The position numbers and the translations under genes were made by a program. 64,000 nucleotides of DNA from CAWGMT01 sp963823675 (GTDB lineage: Bacteria > Planctomycetota > Planctomycetia > Isosphaerales > Isosphaeraceae): the NCBI GenBank assembly GCA_963823675.1, contig CAWGMT010000011.1:124001-188000 (forward strand), read 5' to 3'. Below, piece after piece: positions 1-9,022 of this stretch (positions are counted from its first letter, which is position 1; each line of letters opens with the position of its first letter). The notes below the pieces were generated by a model. It ran no database searches. It saw only the letters and a list, made by a program, of their open reading frames with translations, and had not been told where the DNA came from.

Positions 1-2643
1 GACTTCGGTGTCGCGAAGGCACTGGGGCAGCAGCTCACGGAGAAGACGCTCTTTACCGGCTTCGCGCAGATGATCGGCACGCCGCTGTACATGAGCCCCG
101 AGCAGGCCCAGTTGAGCGGACTGGACATCGACACGCGCAGCGACATCTACTCGCTGGGCGTGCTCTTGTACGAGCTGCTCGCGGGGGTTACGCCGTTTGA
201 CAGAGGACGGATGGGCACAGTGGGTTACGACGAGATGCGGCGGATCATCCGGGAAGAGGATCCGCCCAGCCCGAGCACCCGTCTGAGCACGCTGGGCCAG
301 GCAGCGGTGACGGTCTCGGCCGAGCGGCAGAGCGATCCGATGCGGCTCTGCCGGCTCTTGCGTGGCGAGCTCGACTGGATCGTCATGAAGGCGCTCGACA
401 AGGACCGCAACCGCCGCTACGAGACGGCCAACGAGCTGGCGCGGGACGTCGATCGCTACTTGCACGACGAGCCGGTTCTGGCCTGCCCGCCGTCGACCTG
501 GTATCGCTTCGGCAAGTTCACGCGGCGGCACAAGGCGGGGCTGCGGATCACCGCGGCGGCGGCCCTGGTGTTGCTGCTGGCAGGCGCCGGCGTGAGCTGG
601 GCGCTCCGGGACCAGGCAGCGCGTCGCAGAGAGCTCTCCGCTCGCAGGGCCGAGACGGAACAAACCGTGAGCGCGGTGCTGATCAAGACGCAGCAGTTGC
701 GCCAGCAGGCTGCCGAGGCGCCGGGCGTGACGAGCCAGGAGGCGGACGCCGCCCTGGCGCTGTGGCGGCAGGCGGAAGCGTCGCTGGATCAGGCGGAGGC
801 CGCGTTGAGGACCGGAACCGCCGACGCCCGCCTACAAGAGCGGGTGGAGGACGAATGGCGACTGACCGGACAGCAACGCGAGCAGGCGCAGCGGAGGGCA
901 AACCTCTTGCGCGACCTGGATGAGGCTCGCATGGCGCGATCGAGCTGGATCGAAACCCATTTCGACTTTGCCGGCGCGGACACGAAGTATGCCGCGGCGT
1001 GCGCAGCCTACGGTCTGGAAGTGATGCCGGGACGAACCGAAGAGCTGGCGCGGCGCATCCGCGCGGAACAACCCGCCATCCGCGAGGCCCTGATCGTGGC
1101 ACTTGAGGATTGGGGGAACACCGCCCGTGGGGCGAAGAGATTGGAGTGGGCAAAGCTGGTGGAGGCCATCGCGGCCGCGGCGGATGATGATCCGTGGCGG
1201 CGGCAGTATCGCCTTGCGGCCACGGGCAAGGACGCCACCGCACTGCGGGCCTTGAGCGCTCAAGCACGGCGGCTGTCCCTGCCACCTTCCAGTCTCGAGC
1301 TGCTGGCCGAGCATCTTTATCTCCAAGGCGACCGCGACGAAGCGCTGGCCCTGCTGCGCTGGGCGCGCGGCCGTCACCTGACGGATTTTTGGATCCATTT
1401 TGCTCTGGGACGTGCCCTCTATGATGTCAAGGTTCAATCCCCCGTGATCCTGGAGGAAACAATCGGCTGTTATCGAACAGCCTTGGCACTACGACCGGCT
1501 GCCAGCGCTGCCCACGTCAACCTCGGCATCGCACTGAATGCCAAGAACCAGTTGGAAGAGGCCATCGGCGAAATCAAGAAGGCCATCGAACTCGACCCGA
1601 AGAACGTAAACGCCCACATGAACCTCGCCTACGCACTGAAGGCCAAGAACCAGTTGGACGAGGCCATCATTGCCTACCGCGATGCCGTTCGGCTCAGGCC
1701 CGACGACTTCGTCGCATTCACCACCCTCGTCAACTTACTGTTCGCCGCAAAAAAGTACGACGACGCGCTCGCGGTTTGTCGCGAGGTGATCCAGGCCAGG
1801 CCCAATTTTGCCCTGGCGTACCGCTTTCTCGGCGTGGCATCGAATCGGAGAGGGCGGCGGACCGAGGAAATCGCCGCGGGTCGGATCAAGGCGATCGCCG
1901 CATGGCGGGAAGCTGTCCGCTTGAATCCCCAAGACCGAGAGGTCTGGTATTGGTTGGGCGTCCAATTGAATGTCGCGGGCGAGTTCACCTCGTCGGTCGA
2001 GGCCCTTCGTCGCGCGATCGAGATGGAAGGCGTGTCCATCCCTGCCGACGCCGGTCCGATGCTCGCTCGGGTCCAGGCGTATGTTCGCCTCGAACCAAGG
2101 CTGCCGGCCGTGTTGAGGGGCGAGGACCGGCCCAAGGATGCCGCCGAGACGATCCTCTTCGCCCGGATGTGCAATTCGCTCCAGCGATACGCCGCCACGG
2201 TTCGGTTCTTCGACGAGGCGTTCGCTAAAGACCCGACCCTGGCCGAGGATCCGGGTGCAGGGCGGGTGGCCGCCGCTCGGAATGCGGTGCTTGCCGGTTG
2301 CGTCACGGGGAAGGACGACCCACCACCGGACGAGGCGGGGCGTGCTCGCCTGCGCAAGCAAGGGCTCCACTGGCTCCACGAAGAGCTAGCCAAGGACAAG
2401 ACGCTCGTGGAGCAAGGCCCCGAACCCCTTACCAGACGCCAGGGGAAGCCCCAATCCAGGGCCGATGTGCTCTCCGAGCTGCGACTCAAGCTCGGAAACT
2501 GGAAGAGGCACCGGGACCTGATCGAGGTTCGAGATCCTGATGGTCTTGCCAAGCTTCCCGAAGCCGAACGAAAAGACTGGCAAGCCTTCTGGGCCGAGGT
2601 TGACGCCCTGATTCTCAAGACCCAGGAGAAGAAAGACCAATGA
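1..2643 (+). CDS. Ser/Thr protein kinase with TPR tail (5' end outside window)
   Basis: The frame is open from base 1, so the N-terminal lobe lies outside the window. The first residues are the DFG motif of a Hanks-type kinase (DFGVAKAL), followed by the activation loop and APE-like motif GTPLYMSPEQ and the helix-F stretch DTRSDIYSLGVLLYELL. After the kinase C-lobe, around residue 180 of the visible part, comes a basic stretch and one hydrophobic segment (LRITAAAALVLLLAGAGVSW) that should be a membrane anchor. A long coiled-coil-like, Arg/Glu/Ala-rich segment follows, then at least four TPR motifs near residues 500-620 (for example AHVNLGIALNAKNQLEEAI). This is the usual planctomycete membrane kinase with sensory or scaffold TPRs. 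The substrate is unknown. Confidence 0.9.
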   Translation, partial: DFGVAKALGQQLTEKTLFTGFAQMIGTPLYMSPEQAQLSGLDIDTRSDIYSLGVLLYELLAGVTPFDRGRMGTVGYDEMRRIIREEDPPSPSTRLSTLGQAAVTVSAERQSDPMRLCRLLRGELDWIVMKALDKDRNRRYETANELARDVDRYLHDEPVLACPPSTWYRFGKFTRRHKAGLRITAAAALVLLLAGAGVSWALRDQAARRRELSARRAETEQTVSAVLIKTQQLRQQAAEAPGVTSQEADAALALWRQAEASLDQAEAALRTGTADARLQERVEDEWRLTGQQREQAQRRANLLRDLDEARMARSSWIETHFDFAGADTKYAAACAAYGLEVMPGRTEELARRIRAEQPAIREALIVALEDWGNTARGAKRLEWAKLVEAIAAAADDDPWRRQYRLAATGKDATALRALSAQARRLSLPPSSLELLAEHLYLQGDRDEALALLRWARGRHLTDFWIHFALGRALYDVKVQSPVILEETIGCYRTALALRPAASAAHVNLGIALNAKNQLEEAIGEIKKAIELDPKNVNAHMNLAYALKAKNQLDEAIIAYRDAVRLRPDDFVAFTTLVNLLFAAKKYDDALAVCREVIQARPNFALAYRFLGVASNRRGRRTEEIAAGRIKAIAAWREAVRLNPQDREVWYWLGVQLNVAGEFTSSVEALRRAIEMEGVSIPADAGPMLARVQAYVRLEPRLPAVLRGEDRPKDAAETILFARMCNSLQRYAATVRFFDEAFAKDPTLAEDPGAGRVAAARNAVLAGCVTGKDDPPPDEAGRARLRKQGLHWLHEELAKDKTLVEQGPEPLTRRQGKPQSRADVLSELRLKLGNWKRHRDLIEVRDPDGLAKLPEAERKDWQAFWAEVDALILKTQEKKDQ

Positions 2644-2705
2644 TGGCATAGGCGCAGAAATCGGGCAGCATCCCTTGGCGAGACCGTCCTCAACTATAAC
2701 CTTGA

Positions 2706-3074
2706 AACGTCTGGCCCACGCCGAGCAACGTCGCCACGCTCTATCAGGTGAATACCACGACCGGGGCCGCGACCGCGGTGGGCTCTGGCCTTGGTACGTC
2801 CGACCCCCTTGCGCTGGTCTCCGTCGGGACAACGCTCTATGGCGTCGACACCTTCATCCCCTCCACTCCGTCGATCTTCACGATCGACACGACAACAGGC
2901 GTGGCGACCGAGATCGGCACCGTTTCTGGACTGCCTGCGGGATACACGCTCGACACGATGGCGTACGCCGCCAGCGTACCGGAGCCCGCCACGATCACAC
3001 TCCTCGGCACCGGCACACTTGTCCTGCTGTTTTTCGCTCGGCAGGTCCAGAGACGATCAACCCAACAAACGTGA
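2706..3074 (+). pseudogene. PEP-CTERM protein, C-terminal remnant
   Basis: The reading frame encodes about 120 residues ending in a PEP-CTERM sorting signal: VPEPATITLLGTGTLVLLFF followed by the basic tail ARQVQRR. The preceding residues carry short repeats of the type 'LYGVDT..TTTGVATEIG', typical of exported PEP-CTERM proteins. An in-frame TGA at 2703-2705 lies immediately upstream, and there is no signal peptide. A GTG at 2748 could start a 108-residue product but would lack export information. I read it as the 3' end of a larger gene left after a deletion, 60 bp behind the kinase gene. No exosortase gene is in the window. Confidence 0.65.
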
Positions 3075-3835
3075 CGGCATCGTTCCAATTGAGATCGGGT
3101 CGAGAATTCACGATATGAATGAATGGTATTAGATCCCATGTTCGGTTCATGTTCAACGAAAATGCGGCCAGCGAATTCTCGCCACCATCCAGACGTCTCA
3201 ACGACCTGGCCGGCCCCCAGGCCGTACGGGCCGGGTCGCCCCGGGTGAGCAATCGCCCGGGGCTCCCACTGGTCCGGATGCAAGGAAACAAAGAATTCGG
3301 GAGTGAAACGGGCTCGTGATGAGTTGGACGTCGAGGGCAGTGACTGAGGCGGCAAGCTAAACGACGTCGAAGGTTTTTCCTCAAGTGGATGTCGCCTACC
3401 TCAAGTCGGCGGCGGGGTATTTCGGGCAGTTCCTACGTGAAGTCAAGGACATGGATAGCATGTCCCGCTCGGCCGTTGGTTGGCGAGTCGATTGCCGGCG
3501 CAATGCGTGTCCTTTCTGTCTCAGTCAGGACGCCGGTTCCAACGCCGATTGAAGCTTCCGAAATTTCTTTGGCGGGTTTCGCCGGAAACGGGGCATTGAG
3601 TAACGGAACAATTGCCGAAGAAGGCTGGCAACGCCAAGGGATGGCATTCTGACGACGACCTGAACACGTCCACAAAAAAAAGTGGTGGGTGAGCCTCACC
3701 GCCAAGCAGGAGTTTGACCGAATCGGCAAAGCCCGGGCGCTCGGTCTGCGCGCGGGGGCATGTAGGACGGATTGCCAATCCGTCCCACAGCACTTGCATT
3801 CCATCGCAGACCGCATCGAAGAATGGAGCTTTACC
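3075..3835. other. Intergenic stretch without a supported gene
   Basis: About 760 bases between the PEP-CTERM remnant and the GloVer gene. Several short open frames exist on both strands, but none has a recognisable motif or a convincing ribosome-binding site. The only clear structure is the palindrome at 3765-3785. Confidence 0.5.
3765..3785. repeat. Short palindromic repeat
   Basis: GGACGGATTG, one C, then CAATCCGTCC form a perfect inverted repeat with 10-bp arms. It lies about 50 bases upstream of the GloVer start and could form a hairpin in RNA. No T-run follows, so it is not an obvious intrinsic terminator. It resembles the dispersed palindromes common in planctomycete intergenic DNA. 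Confidence 0.7.
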
Positions 3836-4797
3836 ATGTCGTTGTCATCCTGGCTTTCCTGGCCAAATTCGCACAGCCATCCCTGGCGCGGCCAGCGCCC
3901 TAACCCGGCGTCGCGCCGAAAAAGGCCCGCCTCTTCCTGGAGCAGCTCGAGAGCCGCGTCACGCCGTCCTTTGGCCTTTCCACCCTGGGGATTTTCAACG
4001 TCGCCAACGGTGGAAATCCAGAAGCCGGTCTGATCATGGACAGCAGCGGCAACCTGTACGGCACCGCGATCAACGGAGGCGTCGATGGTGACGGCACCGT
4101 TTTCGAGCTCGCCAGGGGTAACGGCGCCCTCACCGCCCTGGCGTCGTTCAACTACGCCAACGGAGCCGATCCTCAGGCCGCGCTGCTGATGGACAGCAGC
4201 GGCAATCTCTATGGCACGACCGAGTCTGGAGGCGCTGACAGCCAAGGCACCGTTTTCGAGCTCGCCCAGGGCAGCAGCACCATCACCGCCCTGGCGTCGT
4301 TCAACGGCTCCAACGGAGCCAATCCACAGGCCGGGCTGATCATGGACAGCAGCGGCAATCTGTACGGCACCACGGCCTTTGGGGGCGGCTCGAGCGATGG
4401 CACGGTTTTCGAGCTGGCCAAGGGAAGCAGCACCATCACCACCCTGGCGTCGTTCAACGGCTCCGACGGCGAGGTTCCCAATGGGGTCATCATGAACTCG
4501 AGCGGCAACCTGTACGGCACGGCGCAGGGGGGAGGGGCCAATAGCGACGGCACCGTTTTCGAGCTCGCCAAGGGCAGCAGCACGATCACTACCCTGGCTT
4601 CGTTCAACGGCACCAACGGGGACAATCCACTGGGCGGGCTGATCATGAACAGCAGCGGCAACCTGTACGGCACAGCCGAGTACGGAGGCGCCGATGACCG
4701 CGGCGCCGTTTTCGAGCTCGCCAGCGGTAGCAGCACCATCACCACCCTCGCGTCGGTCAACGGGTCCACCAACGGCGCCAACCCACAGGCGCGCTGA
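3836..4797 (+). CDS. GloVer tandem-repeat exported protein, N-terminal part (frameshifted)
   Basis: This is the first piece of one long surface-protein gene now read in three frames. ATG at 3836 starts a basic leader (MSLSSWLSWPNSHSHPWRG...). Near 3915, in an A-run, the coding frame moves to the one that gives LEQLESRVTPSFGLSTLG at 3937 and then the repeats. The LExLExR motif is the same N-terminal signature seen in three other exported proteins of this window. Five GloVer (TIGR03803-type) repeats of about 51 residues follow, each with the pattern 'GLIMDSSGNLYGT..GG...GTVFELA.GSSTIT.LASFNG'. The piece ends in PQAR-stop at 4797 where the other repeats read PQA(A/G)LIMD, so a single C is probably missing near 4790. 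The next piece continues the repeat without loss. Confidence 0.75.
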
Positions 4798-4799
4798 TC

Positions 4800-7700
4800 A
4801 TGGACACGAGCGGCAATCTCTATGGCACGACCGTGGGTGGAGGAGCCAACGGCAGCGGCACCGTTTTCGAGCTTGCCAAGGGAAGCAAGACGATCACCGC
4901 CCTGACATCATTCACGTTCAGCACCGGCGAGAGTCCACTTGCCGGGCTGATCATGGACAACAGCGGCAACTTCTATGGCACTGCCTGGGCGGGAGGCGAG
5001 GCATTCGAGGATTCTAGTGAGGGCGATGGCACCGTCTTCGAGCTATTAGCACACACGCCCGCGCTGAGCTGGAGCACGCCCGCCGCCATCACCTACGGCA
5101 CGGCCCTGAGCAGCACGCAACTGGACGCCAGCGCTGCCGATTCCGTCAGCGGCGCAGCGGTGGCCGGCACCTTTGTCTACACGCCTGCGGCCGGGACGAT
5201 TCTGCGGGCCGGCAACCAGACGTTGAGCGTGACCTTCACGCCGGCGAACACGACCGCTTACAGCACTATCACCACCCGTGTAGCGCTCGTCGTCAATCAG
5301 GCCACCTCCGTGCTTACCTGGAACACCCCCGCCCCCATTGCCGGCGGCACGGCCCTGAGCAGCGTGCAACTGGATGCCACCGCTGCCAGTTCGAACACCG
5401 GATCTCCGGTGAGCGGCACCTTTGTCTACACGCCGCCGGCCGGCACGATTGTCGGCCGCGGCACCACCCTCTTGAACGTGATCTTTACGCCCACCGACGC
5501 GATCGACTACACCACCGCCACCGCGAGCGTGACGCAGGTGGTCGGCCCCTCCGCGGGCCTTTCCACGCTGGCGTTTTTCAACGGCGCCAACGGGGCCAAT
5601 CCGCAGGCCGCGCTGATCATGGACAGCAGCGGCAATCTCTACGGCACGGCCGGGGATGGAGGCGCCGACGGCGACGGCACAATTTTCGAGCTCGCCAATG
5701 GTAGCGGCACCCTCACCACCTTGGCGTCGTTCAATGGCACCAACGGGGCCTATCCAGAAGCCGGGCTGATTCTCGACAGCAGCGGCAACCTGTACGGCAC
5801 CGCGTACGGAGGAGGTGCCAACGGCGACGGGACCGTTTTCGAGCTCGCCGCTGGCAGCGGCGCCATCACCCCCCTGGCGTCGTTCAACGGCACCAACGGG
5901 GCCTGTCCAGAAGCCGGGCTGATCATGGACAGCGGCGACAATCTGTACGGCACAACCGATCAAGGCGGACCGACCTGGAACCCCAGCGCGGCGGTCTATG
6001 GCTACGGCACCGTTTTCGAGCTCGCCAAGGTCGGCAGCACGTACAGCAGCACGATCACCACGCTGGCTGCGTTCAACGGCACCAACGGTGAAGTGCCGCG
6101 TGACGCCTTGATCATGGACGGCAACCGCAACCTCTACGGCACAACGGAAGCAGGCGGACCGACCTGGAACCCCGGCGCGGGCGTCTATGGCTACGGCACC
6201 GTTTTCGAGCTCGCCAGCGAAAGCGGCACGTTTACCACCCTGGCGTCGTTCAACGGCTCCAACGGGGATAATCCCACTGGGATCATCATGGACAGCAACG
6301 GCAACCTGTACGGCGCAGCGTACGGAGGAGGCGCCGGCGGCGACGGTACCGTTTTCGAACTCGCCGCCGGCAGCGGCGGCATCATCCCCCTGGCGTCGTT
6401 CAACGGCAGCGACGGGGCCACTCCACTTGCCGGCCTGATCATGGACGGCAGCCGCAATCTCTACGGCACTACCGTGGATGGAGGCGCCAACGGCGACGGC
6501 AGTGTTTTCGAGCTCGCCAACGGAAGCGGCACGATCAGCACGCTGGCGTCGTTCAACCCCAGTACCAACAGCGGGTTTGAGCCGGCTGGCGGGCTGGTCA
6601 TGGACAGCAGCGGCAATCTCTATGGGACAACCTCCTCGGGAGGCGTCGGCTCCACTGGCGTTGGCATCGTTTTCGAGCTATTACCACACACGCCGGCGCT
6701 GAGCTGGAGCACGCCCGCCGCCATCACCTACGGCACGGCCCTGAGCAGCACGCAACTGGACGCCAGCGCTGCCGATTCCGGCACCGGGGCCGCGGTGGCC
6801 GGGACTTACGTCTACACGCCGGCGGCCGGGGCGATCTTGCAGGGCGGCTGGCAAACGCTGAGCGTGACCTTCACGCCGACGGACACGACGGATTACAGCC
6901 CCATCACCACGCGTGTAGCGCTCGATGTCACTCAGGCCAAACCGGTACTTGCCTGGAACAGCCCTGCCCCGATTCCCTACGGGACTCCCCTGAGCAGCAC
7001 GCAACTGGATGCCACCGCTGCCAATCCGAATAGCGGATCTGCTGCGAGCGGCACCTTCGTCTACACGGCCCCGGCCGGCACGATTCTCGACCGCGGCAGC
7101 AGCACCTTGACCGTGGCCTTTACACCCGCGGACTCAACCGATTACACCACGGCCCAGGCGACCGTGACGCTGGTGGTCACCCCCTCCTATAGCGTTGACG
7201 ACGTGGCGTTCAACGGCAGCAACGGGGCGGACCCGCTTGGGGGCCTGATCATGGACGGCAGCGGCAACTTCTATGGCACAACCAACCGGGGAGGCGCCCA
7301 TGGCGATGGCACGGTTTTCGAGCTCGCCAAGGGCAGCAGCACGATCACCACGCTGGCTGCGTTCAACGGTACCGAGCCGAATGGCGGGCTGATCATGGAC
7401 AGCAGCGGCAATCTGTACGGCACAACGTGGGACGGAGGCGCCTCCAGCGATGGCACCGTTTTCGAGCTTGCCAAGGGCAGCAGCACCATCACCGCCCTGG
7501 CGTCGTTCAACGGCAGCAATGGATCCGAGCCAGTTGCCGGACTGATCATGGACAGCAGCGGCAACTTCTATGGCACAACCGCGTATGGAGGCGCCCATGG
7601 CGATGGCACCGTTTTCGAGCTTGCCAAGGGCAGCAGCACCATCACCACGCTGGCGTCGTTCAACGGCAGCAACGGATCCGATCCATTTGCCGGGCTGATC

Positions 7701-8153
7701 ATGGACAGCAGCGGCAACTTCTATGGCACGACCCACGGGGGAGGCGCCCATGGGGACGGCACGGTTTTCGAGCTTGCCAAGGGCAGCAGCACCATCACCA
7801 CGCTGGCGTCGTTCAACGGCAGCAACGGATCCGATCCATTTGCCGGGCTGATCATGGACAGCAGCGGCAACCTCTATGGCACAACCGACGAGGGAGGCGC
7901 CCATGGGGACGGCACGGTTTTCGAGCTGGCCAAAGGCAGCAGCACAATCACCCTCTTGGCGTCGTTCAACGGCGCTAACGGGCAATATCCGCAGGCGGGG
8001 CTGATCATGGACGACAGCGGCAATCTCTACGGCACAACCTCCGTAGGAGGCGCCAGCGGCGATGGCACCGTTTTCGAGGTGGCGCAGGCCGCGGCTTCAT
8101 CACGACCATGGTGTCGTTCGGCGGCTCTAATGGAGTATATCCCTCCGGGCTGA
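4800..8153 (+). CDS. GloVer tandem-repeat exported protein, central part with Ig-like domains
   Basis: About 1,117 residues holding 15 more GloVer repeats, recognisable by 'SGN(L/F)YGT..GG...GTVFEL'. They are interrupted by two blocks of about 170 residues (around 5050-5550 and 6690-7190). Each block has two Ig-like domains of the type 'LSWSTPAAITYGTALSSTQL ... GTFVYTPAAGTIL ... LSVTFTP'. Repeats 7200-7980 are very similar at the DNA level, which suggests recent expansion. The piece ends at 8153 in an unrelated tail (ASSRPWCRS...). The correct frame resumes in the overlapping downstream piece, consistent with one missing G near 8090. The domains are extracellular structural types; I can assign no enzyme activity. 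Confidence 0.8.
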   Translation: MDTSGNLYGTTVGGGANGSGTVFELAKGSKTITALTSFTFSTGESPLAGLIMDNSGNFYGTAWAGGEAFEDSSEGDGTVFELLAHTPALSWSTPAAITYGTALSSTQLDASAADSVSGAAVAGTFVYTPAAGTILRAGNQTLSVTFTPANTTAYSTITTRVALVVNQATSVLTWNTPAPIAGGTALSSVQLDATAASSNTGSPVSGTFVYTPPAGTIVGRGTTLLNVIFTPTDAIDYTTATASVTQVVGPSAGLSTLAFFNGANGANPQAALIMDSSGNLYGTAGDGGADGDGTIFELANGSGTLTTLASFNGTNGAYPEAGLILDSSGNLYGTAYGGGANGDGTVFELAAGSGAITPLASFNGTNGACPEAGLIMDSGDNLYGTTDQGGPTWNPSAAVYGYGTVFELAKVGSTYSSTITTLAAFNGTNGEVPRDALIMDGNRNLYGTTEAGGPTWNPGAGVYGYGTVFELASESGTFTTLASFNGSNGDNPTGIIMDSNGNLYGAAYGGGAGGDGTVFELAAGSGGIIPLASFNGSDGATPLAGLIMDGSRNLYGTTVDGGANGDGSVFELANGSGTISTLASFNPSTNSGFEPAGGLVMDSSGNLYGTTSSGGVGSTGVGIVFELLPHTPALSWSTPAAITYGTALSSTQLDASAADSGTGAAVAGTYVYTPAAGAILQGGWQTLSVTFTPTDTTDYSPITTRVALDVTQAKPVLAWNSPAPIPYGTPLSSTQLDATAANPNSGSAASGTFVYTAPAGTILDRGSSTLTVAFTPADSTDYTTAQATVTLVVTPSYSVDDVAFNGSNGADPLGGLIMDGSGNFYGTTNRGGAHGDGTVFELAKGSSTITTLAAFNGTEPNGGLIMDSSGNLYGTTWDGGASSDGTVFELAKGSSTITALASFNGSNGSEPVAGLIMDSSGNFYGTTAYGGAHGDGTVFELAKGSSTITTLASFNGSNGSDPFAGLIMDSSGNFYGTTHGGGAHGDGTVFELAKGSSTITTLASFNGSNGSDPFAGLIMDSSGNLYGTTDEGGAHGDGTVFELAKGSSTITLLASFNGANGQYPQAGLIMDDSGNLYGTTSVGGASGDGTVFEVAQAAASSRPWCRSAALMEYIPPG

Positions 8154-8863
8154 TCATGGACAGCAGCGGCAACCTGTACGGCACGACGTCTGAGGGAGGC
8201 GTCGGCTACAATGGCGTGGCTGGCACTGGCGACGGCAATGTTTTCGGGCTGCCAGCCGCTGCCACGCCGTCCTTCCAGGTCAGCGGTTTTCCTTCCTCGA
8301 CCAGCGCCGGCAGCCCTCAGACATTCACCATCACCATCCAGAATGCCGACGGTACCACCGACACCGGCTATACCGGCACAGTCCACTTCACGAGCAACGA
8401 CCCCCAGGCCGTCCTGCCGGCCGACTACACCTTCACCGCCGCCAACGCAGGCGTGTACACATTCGCAGCCGTGCTCAAGACCGCAGGCACGCGATTCATT
8501 ACCGCTGGCGACACAGCGAGCTGGCTCGTCACCGGACGCGCCACAACCACTGTGACCGCGGCGGCTGCCAGCATCCTGGTCATCACCGGCCCATCGAGTG
8601 TGACCCCCGGCGCTGCCTTCAGCATCACGGTCACGGCGTATGACGCCTATGGAAACGTTGCCACCGGCTATACCGGCACGATCCACTTCAGCAGCACCGA
8701 CAGCACCGCCACGCTGCCCGCGAACTACACGTTCAACGCCTCGGACGAGGGGACGTATACCTTCAGCGCGTTAGTGCTGAAAAAGAAGGGTAACCAATCG
8801 ATCGCGGCCACCGACACGCTCTTCAGCTCGATCACGGGTAGCGTGAGCGTGGATGTTTCTTGA
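8108..8863 (+). CDS. GloVer tandem-repeat exported protein, C-terminal part
   Basis: The frame resumes with the last GloVer repeat (GLIMDSSGNLYGTTSEGG). Two Ig-like/invasin-type domains follow, with the motifs 'GYTGTVHFTSNDPQAVLPAD' and 'GYTGTIHFSSTDSTATLPAN'. It ends at ...SVSVDVS without a PEP-CTERM or other C-terminal anchor. Taken together, 3836-8863 would encode a protein of about 1,670 residues with 21 GloVer repeats, two double Ig blocks and a C-terminal Ig pair. I treat the three pieces as one gene broken by three single-base frameshifts, either assembly errors or recent decay. Confidence 0.75.
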   Translation: MVSFGGSNGVYPSGLIMDSSGNLYGTTSEGGVGYNGVAGTGDGNVFGLPAAATPSFQVSGFPSSTSAGSPQTFTITIQNADGTTDTGYTGTVHFTSNDPQAVLPADYTFTAANAGVYTFAAVLKTAGTRFITAGDTASWLVTGRATTTVTAAAASILVITGPSSVTPGAAFSITVTAYDAYGNVATGYTGTIHFSSTDSTATLPANYTFNASDEGTYTFSALVLKKKGNQSIAATDTLFSSITGSVSVDVS

Positions 8864-9022
8864 AATCCATATGAGACGAAAGCGGCCGGCAAGTCCGCGC
8901 CGCCCGGCAAGAACCCGGTGAACCGTGAACGGGCTCGAAGCATCCAGCTCCGGCGATCGATCCGCGCCGGGCCAAGCTGGTTTTTTCACGCGGATCAGTT
9001 CTTTTCCTGAAAGGCCTGCATC

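Noticed and set aside
5046..8000. Long open frames on the minus strand opposite the GloVer gene, for example 5046-5963 and 7134-7985
   Set aside because: They mirror the repeat on the other strand: the repetitive sequence keeps all frames open. The plus-strand translation matches known repeat domains.
4027..8200. Regularly spaced direct repeats that could suggest a CRISPR array
   Set aside because: The period is about 153 bases, repeats are long and coding, and no unique spacers of 30-40 bases lie between short identical repeats.
3836..8863. Programmed ribosomal frameshifting in the GloVer gene
   Set aside because: The three shift sites lack a common slippery heptamer and downstream structure. 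Missing single bases explain them more simply.
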